NCBI GenBank assembly: GCA_002299675.1
Contig: DBOW01000112.1
Location: forward strand, 21,130-36,416
DNA: 15,287 nt
Direction of reading: 5' to 3'
Origin: Solobacterium sp. UBA636
Lineage (GTDB): Bacteria; Bacillota_I; Bacilli_A; Erysipelotrichales; Erysipelotrichaceae
This document shows positions 7,041 through 13,011 of this stretch, in pieces. Numbering within the stretch: position 1 is the first letter of the stretch; each line of letters opens with the position of its first letter. A program made the translations under genes and the position numbers. Below the pieces are notes generated by a model. That model had not been told where the DNA came from and did not search any database. It saw only the letters and a list, made by a program, of their open reading frames with translations.

Positions 7041-8473
7041 ATGAGCTAATTAAAAATGCTCCGGAAATAGAAATAAGTCAGCTGTCCTGTGATTCCAGAC
7101 TGCCAATGAAGGATTCCATCTTTTTCTGTCTCAAGGGTGTTAAATATAATGGTCATGAGTATGTAGAAGAAGCTGTAAATAACGGGGCCAGAGTAATAAT
7201 ATACAGTGAAGATATTGATACTTCCCTCAATGCCATATATATCAGGGTAGCTGATGTTAATGACATACTGGCTAAAATATCGAATATTTTCTATGACAAT
7301 CCAAGCTCAAAACTGGAAACCTATCTTACAGCCGGTTCCTATGGACGATCTACTGTTTCAAAGATTATCAATTTTTTTATCAACAACTATAAAAAGTGCG
7401 GTTATATCGGCAACTGCGGAATCAGATATCAGGATAATTCCTTTATTTCTTCAGTCTCTTCTTTGCCAACCATTGATAATCAGAAATTTCTGTGTGAACT
7501 GGTTAAAAATGGTGTAGAGGCCTGTACGCTGGAGGCAGATTATCTTTCACTTGAATTCAAGAAGTTTAATTTCATGGTTCCTGACTGCTTCATTTATACC
7601 AATACGGCAAGCGGTAAAAAAATACTGGATGAAAAATATTATTCAACCTATATCAGGTATTTATATACCCTGGATGAAGAAAGCTGTATAGTATTGAATG
7701 CAGATGATCCTTCTTTTGATGTACTGTATAAGGCGGCTGGCATCAACAAATGTTCCTATGGGCTTAATGACGATGCTGATTTCAGAATAGGCGATATAGT
7801 TCTTGAACCTAACAGGTCAAGGTTTTCCCTGAAATATAATTCAAGTACCTATCTGATAGAGACAAAGCTTGTAGACTACAATAACATCTACAATCTTACT
7901 GCCGCAATAGCTGCCCTGGTATCCAATGGCTATGAGCTGGATGAACTGGTTAGTCTTATACCTGCTCTGGGTCAGATAGATGGAGTGGTTGAAAGACTTA
8001 ACTACAGCGATTTTAATATCTATGTAGATTGTGCCTATACTGTAGATTCCTATAAGAGAATGATGAAGTTTGCAGAAAGAATAGGCAAAAAAAGAAGAAC
8101 TATCGTTATTGTCTCAATTAACACAACCGATGATAAAAACCGTATTCAGCACATTATAGAAAGCTGTGATAAAGTGGCTGATATAATTATTCTTACTGAA
8201 GATGACACTCTGCAGAGAGACATTGATGATTATCTTAATCTAGCTTCTTCTTATGTAAAAAAGGCAAACTGCCTGAAAATAGAAGACCGTATCTCAGCTA
8301 TCGAAGAGGCTGTAGAACTGATGAACCGTAACGATAATCTGTTTATTCTGGGCAAAGGTTCCGAAAAGTTTCTCTATAAATCTTTAATCAAACAGAATTA
8401 TGAGGGTGACAAGGATATTGCCATCCGTTATATGAACAAAAGACTAAGAGAAGAAAAAGAAGTAGAAAACTGA
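7031..8473 (+). CDS. MurE-like Mur ligase family protein with degenerate active site
   Basis: 480 residues with the three-domain plan of MurE (UDP-MurNAc-tripeptide synthetase). The N-terminal domain has DSRLPMKDSIFFCLKG (21-36) and GHEYVEEAVNNGARVII (41-57), as in MurE. The central and C-terminal domains retain LNADDPS (222-228), NIYNLTAAIAAL (285-296) and GKGSEK (441-446, MurE usually GKGHE). However, the ATP loop, normally GTNGKTT, reads GSYGRST (102-108), so the key Lys is Arg. The TNL..DHLDxHG segment is replaced by YTNTASGKK (189-197), GRxE by GVVER (318-322), and the DNPR/DNPA amino-acid motif by EDDTLQR (390-396). Ligase activity therefore looks doubtful. It is coupled to mtaB by a ten-base overlap. 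It is probably a paralogue with a regulatory or binding role (inference), or a drifting copy that stays in frame. Confidence 0.8.
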   Translation: MLLNELIKNAPEIEISQLSCDSRLPMKDSIFFCLKGVKYNGHEYVEEAVNNGARVIIYSEDIDTSLNAIYIRVADVNDILAKISNIFYDNPSSKLETYLTAGSYGRSTVSKIINFFINNYKKCGYIGNCGIRYQDNSFISSVSSLPTIDNQKFLCELVKNGVEACTLEADYLSLEFKKFNFMVPDCFIYTNTASGKKILDEKYYSTYIRYLYTLDEESCIVLNADDPSFDVLYKAAGINKCSYGLNDDADFRIGDIVLEPNRSRFSLKYNSSTYLIETKLVDYNNIYNLTAAIAALVSNGYELDELVSLIPALGQIDGVVERLNYSDFNIYVDCAYTVDSYKRMMKFAERIGKKRRTIVIVSINTTDDKNRIQHIIESCDKVADIIILTEDDTLQRDIDDYLNLASSYVKKANCLKIEDRISAIEEAVELMNRNDNLFILGKGSEKFLYKSLIKQNYEGDKDIAIRYMNKRLREEKEVEN

Positions 8474-8481
8474 TAAAAGTG

Positions 8482-8490
8482 TGGTATAAT
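8482..8490 (+). promoter_or_regulatory. Promoter of rpsU
   Basis: An extended -10, TGG-TATAAT (TG 8482-8483, hexamer 8485-8490), lies 29 bases before the rpsU ATG. The -35 region falls inside the end of the Mur-like gene and is weak. No terminator is visible between 8473 and this site, so some transcript may also read in from upstream. Confidence 0.7.
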
Positions 8491-8519
8491 ATCTAAGCTC
8501 GATAAAAGGGGGTGAAAAC

Positions 8520-8699
8520 ATGGCAAGAGTAGTGGTAAGAGAAAATGAACAGCTTGATGACGCTTTAAGAAGATTCAAGAGACAGGTATCGCGTAATGGA
8601 ACCCTTTTAGAGGCAAGAAAGCGTGAATACTACGTTAAACCAGGTGTTGCGAAGAGATTAAAGAGAGAAGCAGCACGCAAAGCAAGAAGAGGAAAATAG
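8520..8699 (+). CDS. rpsU: 30S ribosomal protein S21
   Basis: Short basic ribosomal protein of 59 residues, beginning MARVVVRENE and containing ALRRFKRQV, EARKREYYVKP and a highly basic tail ending ARKARRGK, all typical of Bacillota S21. It binds the 30S platform near the anti-Shine-Dalgarno end of 16S rRNA and helps initiation. The ATG at 8520 has a very strong AAAGGGGGTG at 8505-8514. The gene has its own promoter and a terminator formed over its stop codon, so it is monocistronic, although reading in from the Mur-like gene is possible. phoH follows after 34 bases. Confidence 0.97.
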   Translation: MARVVVRENEQLDDALRRFKRQVSRNGTLLEARKREYYVKPGVAKRLKREAARKARRGK

Positions 8700-8720
8700 T
8701 GATTAAATCACTATTTTTTT
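8693..8720 (+). terminator. Rho-independent terminator of rpsU, overlapping its stop
   Basis: Stem AAAATAGTGA / TCACTATTTT (8693-8702 and 8708-8717), with loop TTAAA that can close further, is followed by T to 8720. The rpsU TAG (8697-8699) is in the left arm. The T run directly abuts the -10 box of phoH. Confidence 0.88.
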
Positions 8721-8721
8721 A

Positions 8722-8727
8722 TATAAT
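8722..8727 (+). promoter_or_regulatory. -10 box of phoH, probably giving a leaderless mRNA
   Basis: A consensus TATAAT (8722-8727) starts two bases after the rpsU terminator T run. Exactly six bases separate it from the ATG at 8734, which places the expected transcription start on the A of the ATG. A GTGATT at 8699-8704 could serve as a poor -35 at 17-base spacing. Confidence 0.6.
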
Positions 8728-8733
8728 TTTTCT

Positions 8734-9681
8734 ATGCAGCATTTTACATATCGACTAAAGGAAATTGATACTGATGAATTACTTGAACTAAGCGGTATCA
8801 ATGATTCAAATCTAAAATATTTAAAAGAAATCTATGGCTGTGATATTTCTATTCGAAACAGTGATGTTCTTTTCTTTAAGGAAGATGAAGAAGAATTCAG
8901 GCATTTTAAAACCCTGATGGACAATCTTCTGATGCAGATAAAGGCTCATAATCCAGTAGATATCAATATGATTAAGCAGCTATACTTAAACATTAATGAA
9001 GAAATAGATCTGAAATGGCAGTCACAGATCGCCGGCTATACCGTAAGTAACAGACCTATACGTTTTAAAACCTACAATCAGTACAGACTTTCTGATTCGA
9101 TTAAGCACAACGATCTGGTCTTTTCTCTTGGACCGGCAGGTACTGGAAAAACCTTTGTGGCGGTTTTGTGTGCCTGTCAGGCGTTTAAAAACGGAGACAT
9201 TAAAAAAATAATTCTGACCCGTCCTGCAGTTGAAGCAGGGGAGTCGCTGGGCTTTCTTCCAGGTGATCTGAAGGAAAAAGTAGATCCCTATCTTATGCCG
9301 CTTTATGATGCCCTGTATGAAATAATGGGCAGCGAAAATGTCGATAAGATGCTCGAAAAAAACCAGATAGAAATAATTCCGCTGGCCTATATGCGTGGCA
9401 GAACTCTTAATGATGCCTTCGTCATTCTGGATGAAGCTCAGAATACTACAGCTGGCCAGATGCTTATGTTTCTGACCCGTCTTGGCCGAAATTCCAAGAT
9501 GGTGGTCAATGGCGATCTGAGTCAGATTGACCTTAATCTGGCACGCACCAGATCAGGCTTAAAAGTAGCCAGTGAGAAGCTCAGAAATATTAAAGGAATT
9601 TCATTTAATGAATTTGACAGAAGCGATGTAGTAAGACATCCGCTTGTTGAAAAGATAATCGAAAATTTTGTGGTGGATTAA
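8734..9681 (+). CDS. phoH: PhoH family ATPase (YbeZ/PhoL type)
   Basis: Cytoplasmic P-loop ATPase; YbeZ-type members are linked to ribosome maturation and RNA handling. The 315 residues contain an N-terminal KH-like part (about 20-75), a linker, and the ATPase core with Walker A GPAGTGKT (133-140), the family segment LTRPAVEAGESLGFLPGD (161-178), Walker B FVILDEAQN (229-237) and NGDLSQID (259-266). The ATG at 8734 has no Shine-Dalgarno and sits six bases behind TATAAT. No upstream in-frame start is compatible with the terminator. rdgB follows after one base. In many Bacillota and Proteobacteria ybeY comes next; here it does not. Confidence 0.93.
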   Translation: MQHFTYRLKEIDTDELLELSGINDSNLKYLKEIYGCDISIRNSDVLFFKEDEEEFRHFKTLMDNLLMQIKAHNPVDINMIKQLYLNINEEIDLKWQSQIAGYTVSNRPIRFKTYNQYRLSDSIKHNDLVFSLGPAGTGKTFVAVLCACQAFKNGDIKKIILTRPAVEAGESLGFLPGDLKEKVDPYLMPLYDALYEIMGSENVDKMLEKNQIEIIPLAYMRGRTLNDAFVILDEAQNTTAGQMLMFLTRLGRNSKMVVNGDLSQIDLNLARTRSGLKVASEKLRNIKGISFNEFDRSDVVRHPLVEKIIENFVVD

Positions 9682-9682
9682 T

Positions 9683-10267
9683 ATGGAAAAACTTTTTGTG
9701 GCAACTTCCAACGCCCATAAGCTGGAAGAAATAAGAGAAATTTTAAAATTATACGGCATTGAAAGAGAACTTGTCTGTCCTGCATCTTTTGATGATCATG
9801 ATGAGCCTGTAGAAGATGGCAAATCCTTTAAGGATAATGCCCTGATTAAGGCCAGATACTGGTTTAATAAGTATCATCTGCCTACTATTGCGGATGATTC
9901 GGGTTTGACCATTCATTTCTTTAATGAATTTCCTGGAATTTATTCAGCCAGATTTATGCAGAACTATTCATATTTTGAAAAAAACAGCTGGATTTTAAAG
10001 GGCATGAAAAACGAAAGCGACAGAGAAGCAAAGTTCCATTGTGTAATTGCCTATATAAACGAAAATACTGAAGAATGCTTTGAAGGAATCCTGCAGGGTG
10101 AAATTGCTGATTCTATCAAAGGTGAACATGGCTTTGGCTATGATCCGATTTTCTTTCTTCCTGAACTCAATAAAACTACCAGTGAATTAAGTCCAGAAGA
10201 AAAAAACAGACTGTCACACCGTTCACTGGCCTTAAGAAAGTGGGCAGAATATGTCAAGGCTGAATAA
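9683..10267 (+). CDS. rdgB: XTP/dITP pyrophosphatase (RdgB/HAM1)
   Basis: Hydrolyses non-canonical purine triphosphates (dITP, XTP) to monophosphates, cleaning the nucleotide pool. From the ATG at 9683 the protein has 194 residues, the family norm. It begins MEKLFVATSNAHKLEEI and has TIADDSGL (68-75) with the catalytic Asp pair, FPGIYSARF (83-91), and GEHGFGYDPIFF (147-158) leading into LSHRSLAL (177-184). I chose 9683 over an upstream TTG at 9668 because GGTGGA (9672-9677) is at the right distance and the family begins with this Met. The gap to phoH is one base; its end overlaps lit by 17 bases. Confidence 0.95.
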   Translation: MEKLFVATSNAHKLEEIREILKLYGIERELVCPASFDDHDEPVEDGKSFKDNALIKARYWFNKYHLPTIADDSGLTIHFFNEFPGIYSARFMQNYSYFEKNSWILKGMKNESDREAKFHCVIAYINENTEECFEGILQGEIADSIKGEHGFGYDPIFFLPELNKTTSELSPEEKNRLSHRSLALRKWAEYVKAE

Positions 10268-10928
10268 TTTTACTGCCATTCTTTTTTCTTTCTGTCTTAT
10301 TGTCGCAAGCCTTTTGACAATAGTTGACTATAACTGTTTTGACCGCAGATTTTACTCAGCACAGCAGGACAAATACCAGATTGCTGCAAATATAGGTGTA
10401 AGCCAGTCAGAGCTTGATAAGATTACGGATGTGCTTTTAGGCTATCTTCAGCATGAAAACGATGATATGTATGTTGAAGCTAAGGTGAAAGGCCAAACCA
10501 GAGAGATATTCAACCAGAGAGAAAAGGATCATATGATTGATGTGAGAAATCTCTATGATGGAGCCATCATGGTCAGAAATGTCTGCGCAATTACTGCGCT
10601 GATTTCACTGGTTTATCTTATATCCAGGAAAAGCTTTAATATTATCAGTCAATCCTACAACAAAACTCTCATTTTTTTTGGTATGATATTCTTGTTTATA
10701 GGTCTTTTCTGTCTGATAGACTTTAATATGTTCTGGACTTACTTCCATGAAGTATTCTTTCCGATGAATGATCTGTGGCTTTTAGATCCCAGAACCGATA
10801 TTCTTATAAATATAGTACCAGAAGAATTTTTCTTTGCGCTGGTCACCAGGATTATAGTAATTGTGGCAATAGCTGTAATCATTTATTATCTGCTGTTTAG
10901 ATATCTTAGGAGATACGAAAATGCTTAA
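10251..10928 (+). CDS. lit: DUF1461 (TIGR01906) membrane protein, likely lipoprotein intramolecular transacylase Lit
   Basis: Integral membrane protein of 225 residues with four likely membrane segments (about 8-28, 108-125, 139-158, 198-217) and a large loop between the first two. This matches the DUF1461/TIGR01906 family, in which Enterococcus and Bacillus Lit moves an acyl chain from the glycerol sn-2 position of a lipoprotein to the N-terminal Cys, making the lyso form. Two family landmarks with histidines are present: REKDHMIDVRNLY (His94) and FHEVFFPMNDLWLLDP (His166). I believe these correspond to the functionally important histidines, but this rests on memory of the family. The gene overlaps rdgB by 17 bases and trmL by 8, and its ribosome site is weak, which suggests coupling. 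Confidence 0.75.
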   Translation: MSRLNNFTAILFSFCLIVASLLTIVDYNCFDRRFYSAQQDKYQIAANIGVSQSELDKITDVLLGYLQHENDDMYVEAKVKGQTREIFNQREKDHMIDVRNLYDGAIMVRNVCAITALISLVYLISRKSFNIISQSYNKTLIFFGMIFLFIGLFCLIDFNMFWTYFHEVFFPMNDLWLLDPRTDILINIVPEEFFFALVTRIIVIVAIAVIIYYLLFRYLRRYENA

Positions 10929-11436
10929 TGTAGTACTTTATGAACCGGAAATACCTGCCAATACCGGCAATATTATGCGTACCTGTATGGCTTTTAATAT
11001 GAAGCTTCATCTGATAGAACCCCTGGGTTTTTCATTTGAAGACAAGTATCTTAAAAGAGCTCATATGGACTATATTAATGAGGTAGACTATACCATCTAT
11101 CCTGATTATGAGAGTTTTCTGAAAGAGAATTCCAAAGGTCAGTTTGTTTTCTTTACCAGATATGCATTAAAATCATTTGATGAATGCATATTTGATTCAA
11201 ACGAAGAAAACATCTATCTGGTTTTCGGCAAAGAGTCAACCGGTATTGATAAACATATTCTAAAAGACCATCTTGATGAATGTTACAGACTGCCAATGGT
11301 AAAAGATGCCAGATCGCTCAATCTTTCAAACTGTGTAGCCATTGGTGCCTATGAAGCTTTAAGACAGACAGGCTTTGATGGTTTAAGTAAAGAAGAAGTA
11401 ATAAAGGGAAAGGATTTCTTATTGAGATGCAAATAG
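10921..11436 (+). CDS. trmL: tRNA (cytidine/uridine 34-2'-O)-methyltransferase TrmL
   Basis: SPOUT methyltransferase that methylates the ribose of the wobble base in tRNALeu isoacceptors. The 171 residues are slightly longer than E. coli TrmL. Motifs: LYEPEIPANTGNIMRTC (6-22), FGKESTGID (102-110) and the knot segment RSLNLSNCVAIGAYEALRQ (131-149). The start has AGGAGA at 10909-10914. It overlaps lit by eight bases and the following phosphoesterase by ten. It is the second tRNA-modifying enzyme in the window, after mtaB in the neighbouring unit. Confidence 0.95.
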   Translation: MLNVVLYEPEIPANTGNIMRTCMAFNMKLHLIEPLGFSFEDKYLKRAHMDYINEVDYTIYPDYESFLKENSKGQFVFFTRYALKSFDECIFDSNEENIYLVFGKESTGIDKHILKDHLDECYRLPMVKDARSLNLSNCVAIGAYEALRQTGFDGLSKEEVIKGKDFLLRCK

Positions 11437-11894
11437 TATTATGTTCAGACAATCATGGCGACAGAAAATCCCTGGATATTATTTTAGCCAGACACCCGGG
11501 TGCCGATCTGTATCTTCATTGTGGAGACAGTGAATTTTCAAAAGATATGCTGATGCCTTTTGCCTCAGTTCGAGGAAATAATGACTATGACTATTCTTTT
11601 CCCAAGTACAGGGTTGTAGAAACTAAACATCACAATATCTTCATAACCCATGGAAATCTTTATTATTCAAATATCTCAGAACTTACAAAAGCGGCCAAAA
11701 AGGAAGATTGCGATGTGGTGTTCTATGGTCACACTCATTCGTTTCTGAATCTGCAGAATGGTGATGTTCATCTGGTGAATCCAGGTTCTACTTTCTATAA
11801 CCGCGACATGTCTGATCCCTGTTACGCTATTGTCAATTTTGATGATGAAACAGGTGAAATAAGTGTTGAGCGACATACTGTCTATGTTAAGTAG
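11427..11894 (+). CDS. YfcE/MJ0936-type metallophosphoesterase
   Basis: Small calcineurin-like phosphodiesterase of 155 residues, cytoplasmic. All metal-binding motifs are present: SDNHG (7-11), HCGDSE (31-36), RGNND (49-53), THGN (74-77), GHTHS (101-105) and NPGS (118-121). Related E. coli YfcE hydrolyses model phosphodiesters with Mn2+; the natural substrate is unknown. The ATG at 11427 lies within the end of trmL. The nearest Shine-Dalgarno-like AAGGA is about 13 bases away, so coupling to trmL seems likely. Its end overlaps the next gene by about 30 bases if that gene uses the GTG at 11863. Confidence 0.92.
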   Translation: MQIVLCSDNHGDRKSLDIILARHPGADLYLHCGDSEFSKDMLMPFASVRGNNDYDYSFPKYRVVETKHHNIFITHGNLYYSNISELTKAAKKEDCDVVFYGHTHSFLNLQNGDVHLVNPGSTFYNRDMSDPCYAIVNFDDETGEISVERHTVYVK

Positions 11895-12570
11895 TCTAAT
11901 TATTTATACTGATATTTTCTTTATTATTTATCATTTTTTCTACATGCTGTCTTTTTATCATAGACAGTTTTTCTTTAAGAAATGGGCTCAGATTCTTCTG
12001 CTTGAGTCAGCTGCATATTTAATTAACCCATATATTCTTTTTACAGGATTAACTGTTCAGCTTGTTCTTTCTTCATTGGTTTTGATATTATCGAATAAAA
12101 AAAGCAGCAGTCACTATAATGTACTGATATGCCTTGGCTATAAGATCTTCAACAATCAGCTGAATGACACTTTAAGATACAGACTTAATCTATTAATAAA
12201 CATCGCAAAACTATATCCAGCTTCCAGAATCATATTATGTGGCGGCTTAAGCGAATCAAACACCATTACTGAAGCCGAACTTATGAAGGAATACCTGATA
12301 GAGAAGGGTATTAAAAAAGAAAGAATTATTTTAGAAGACAAATCAGCTACAACAGCTGAAAACATTGACAATGCCAGAATATTTATAAATCCTGGTGAAT
12401 CAATACTGCTTATAAGCAGCTCTTATCATTGTTTAAGAGCCCGCCTTTTATGCAAAAAGAAGGGCATAGATGTCGATACAGCCGGATCAGGATTTCCTCT
12501 TAAACTTCTAAGCAATGAATTATTGCTGGAGAAGTACTGTCTATTTAAGGATGTCTTCAAGCTCTTTTAA
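11863..12570 (+). CDS. YdcF/SanA-like DUF218 membrane protein
   Basis: 235 residues from a GTG at 11863, which has AGGTGA (11852-11857) six bases before it; an ATG at 11884 is the alternative and would remove seven residues. The N-terminal third is hydrophobic, with about three membrane segments (about 12-32, 43-62 and 60-77). From about residue 88 the DUF218 domain follows: LICLGYKI, LRYRLNLLINIAK, RIILCGGLSES (about 120-130), then TEAELMKEYLIEKGI and the conserved LEDKSATTAENI, then ISSSYHCLRARLL. Members (SanA, ElyC, YdcF) affect envelope integrity, but no reaction is settled. It ends the phoH operon; a possible terminator follows at 12572. Confidence 0.82.
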   Translation: MLSDILSMLSSLIIYTDIFFIIYHFFYMLSFYHRQFFFKKWAQILLLESAAYLINPYILFTGLTVQLVLSSLVLILSNKKSSSHYNVLICLGYKIFNNQLNDTLRYRLNLLINIAKLYPASRIILCGGLSESNTITEAELMKEYLIEKGIKKERIILEDKSATTAENIDNARIFINPGESILLISSSYHCLRARLLCKKKGIDVDTAGSGFPLKLLSNELLLEKYCLFKDVFKLF

Positions 12571-12792
12571 GCCCTGATCACAAAGATAGGGTTTTAATAA
12601 TTGAAGATGCTGTTTTAAAAAAGGTTCTATTTCTTCAAGGGTATGGTACTCATCAGTCCAGCCAAGGTGAGAGAGAATAAGCATGTTGACAAAAGCTTCA
12701 CGCTGCTTAAAATCAAACAGTGAGTTAAAGTAAGCTTTTTTATTCAGTTCTCCAAATATAAAGATAATATTATCTTTAAAGGGAACGATCAT
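12541..12792 (-). CDS. Small hypothetical protein, 83 residues
   Basis: I do not recognise it. The protein is soluble-looking, with a hydrophobic start (NIIFIFGELNKKAYF) and a likely helical, Leu/Glu/Lys-rich second half that includes EEIEPFLKQHLQLLKPYL. Codon choice resembles the neighbouring genes. Against it: no Shine-Dalgarno before the ATG (12790-12792), an in-frame stop just upstream (12808-12810) that rules out a longer form, and a possible plus-strand terminator lying inside it. Its last 30 bases overlap the end of the DUF218 gene. It may be a real small gene or the shadow of regulatory DNA; I rate the two about even. Confidence 0.5.
   Translation of the reverse strand: MIVPFKDNIIFIFGELNKKAYFNSLFDFKQREAFVNMLILSHLGWTDEYHTLEEIEPFLKQHLQLLKPYLCDQGLKELEDILK
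12572..12595 (+). terminator. Probable terminator of the phoH-to-ydcF operon
   Basis: CCCT-(G)-ATC (12572-12579) pairs with GAT-AGGG (12585-12591) across the loop ACAAA, with one bulged G, followed by TTTT (12592-12595). It starts two bases after the stop of the DUF218 gene. The T run is short, so efficiency may be modest. The same bases would encode part of the 83-residue minus-strand ORF. Confidence 0.5.
12760..12777. repeat. Perfect 18-bp palindrome before the 64-residue ORF
   Basis: AAAGATAAT is followed by its exact reverse complement ATTATCTTT. It contains GATAAT and TATTAT, either of which could be a -10 box, and it directly abuts the AAAGGGAA ribosome site of the plus-strand ORF. It could be an operator overlapping a promoter. 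In the minus-strand ORF it encodes K-D-N-I-I-F, and an AT-rich palindrome of this kind could also arise by chance. Confidence 0.4.
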
Positions 12793-12985
12793 GGTACATG
12801 GTGATGCCTACTATCTGCTTCATCTGAATGTAAAAGAAGTAAAAACACTTGAATACAGTGACGAAAACTATAACAGTGGCAAGTTTAATTCATCTTACAG
12901 TGGGGCAGCTAATAAGCTCTGTGAGTACACAATAACATCCGATATTCTTTCCATTGAAAGAGTAAATTTATACCTTCCAAATTAA
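12791..12985 (+). CDS. Small hypothetical protein, 64 residues
   Basis: Unrecognised. It begins MVHGDAYYLLHLNV and is polar and Tyr/Asn/Ser-rich in the middle, with no membrane segment or metal motif. Support: AAAGGGAA (12778-12785) five bases before the ATG, codon choice like the neighbours, and a stop codon that lies in the edge of a terminator stem, as seen for pyrE and rpsU here. Its frame is open back to about 12734 without another ATG. The ATG shares the tetranucleotide CATG with the ATG of the minus-strand ORF, so the two would be divergent with overlapping start codons, and each promoter would sit in the other gene. Confidence 0.5.
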   Translation: MVHGDAYYLLHLNVKEVKTLEYSDENYNSGKFNSSYSGAANKLCEYTITSDILSIERVNLYLPN

Positions 12986-13011
12986 AAATCGATCATTACG
13001 ATCGATTTTTT
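12984..13011. terminator. Bidirectional terminator between the 64-residue ORF and brnQ
   Basis: A perfect 11-bp stem AAAAATCGATC (12984-12994) / GATCGATTTTT (13000-13010) has the loop ATTAC. Read on the plus strand it ends in six T; read on the minus strand it ends in five T and begins right after the brnQ stop (13011-13013). Both transcripts can use it. Confidence 0.88.

Noticed and set aside
7254..7517. Alternative-frame ORF within the Mur-like gene, considered as a frameshift sign
   Set aside because: The main frame is continuous over 480 residues with Mur-family segments on both sides; the other frame has no recognisable content.
9668..9682. TTG at 9668 as the start of rdgB
   Set aside because: It would add MWWIN inside the end of phoH; the ATG at 9683 has a properly spaced GGTGGA and matches the family N-terminus.
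12793..12960. A longer form of the minus-strand 83-residue ORF, possibly broken by a frameshift
   Set aside because: All three minus-strand frames upstream contain stops, and the one short open piece (MERISDVIVYSQSLL...) ends after 19 codons and does not join in frame, so a pseudogene cannot be supported.
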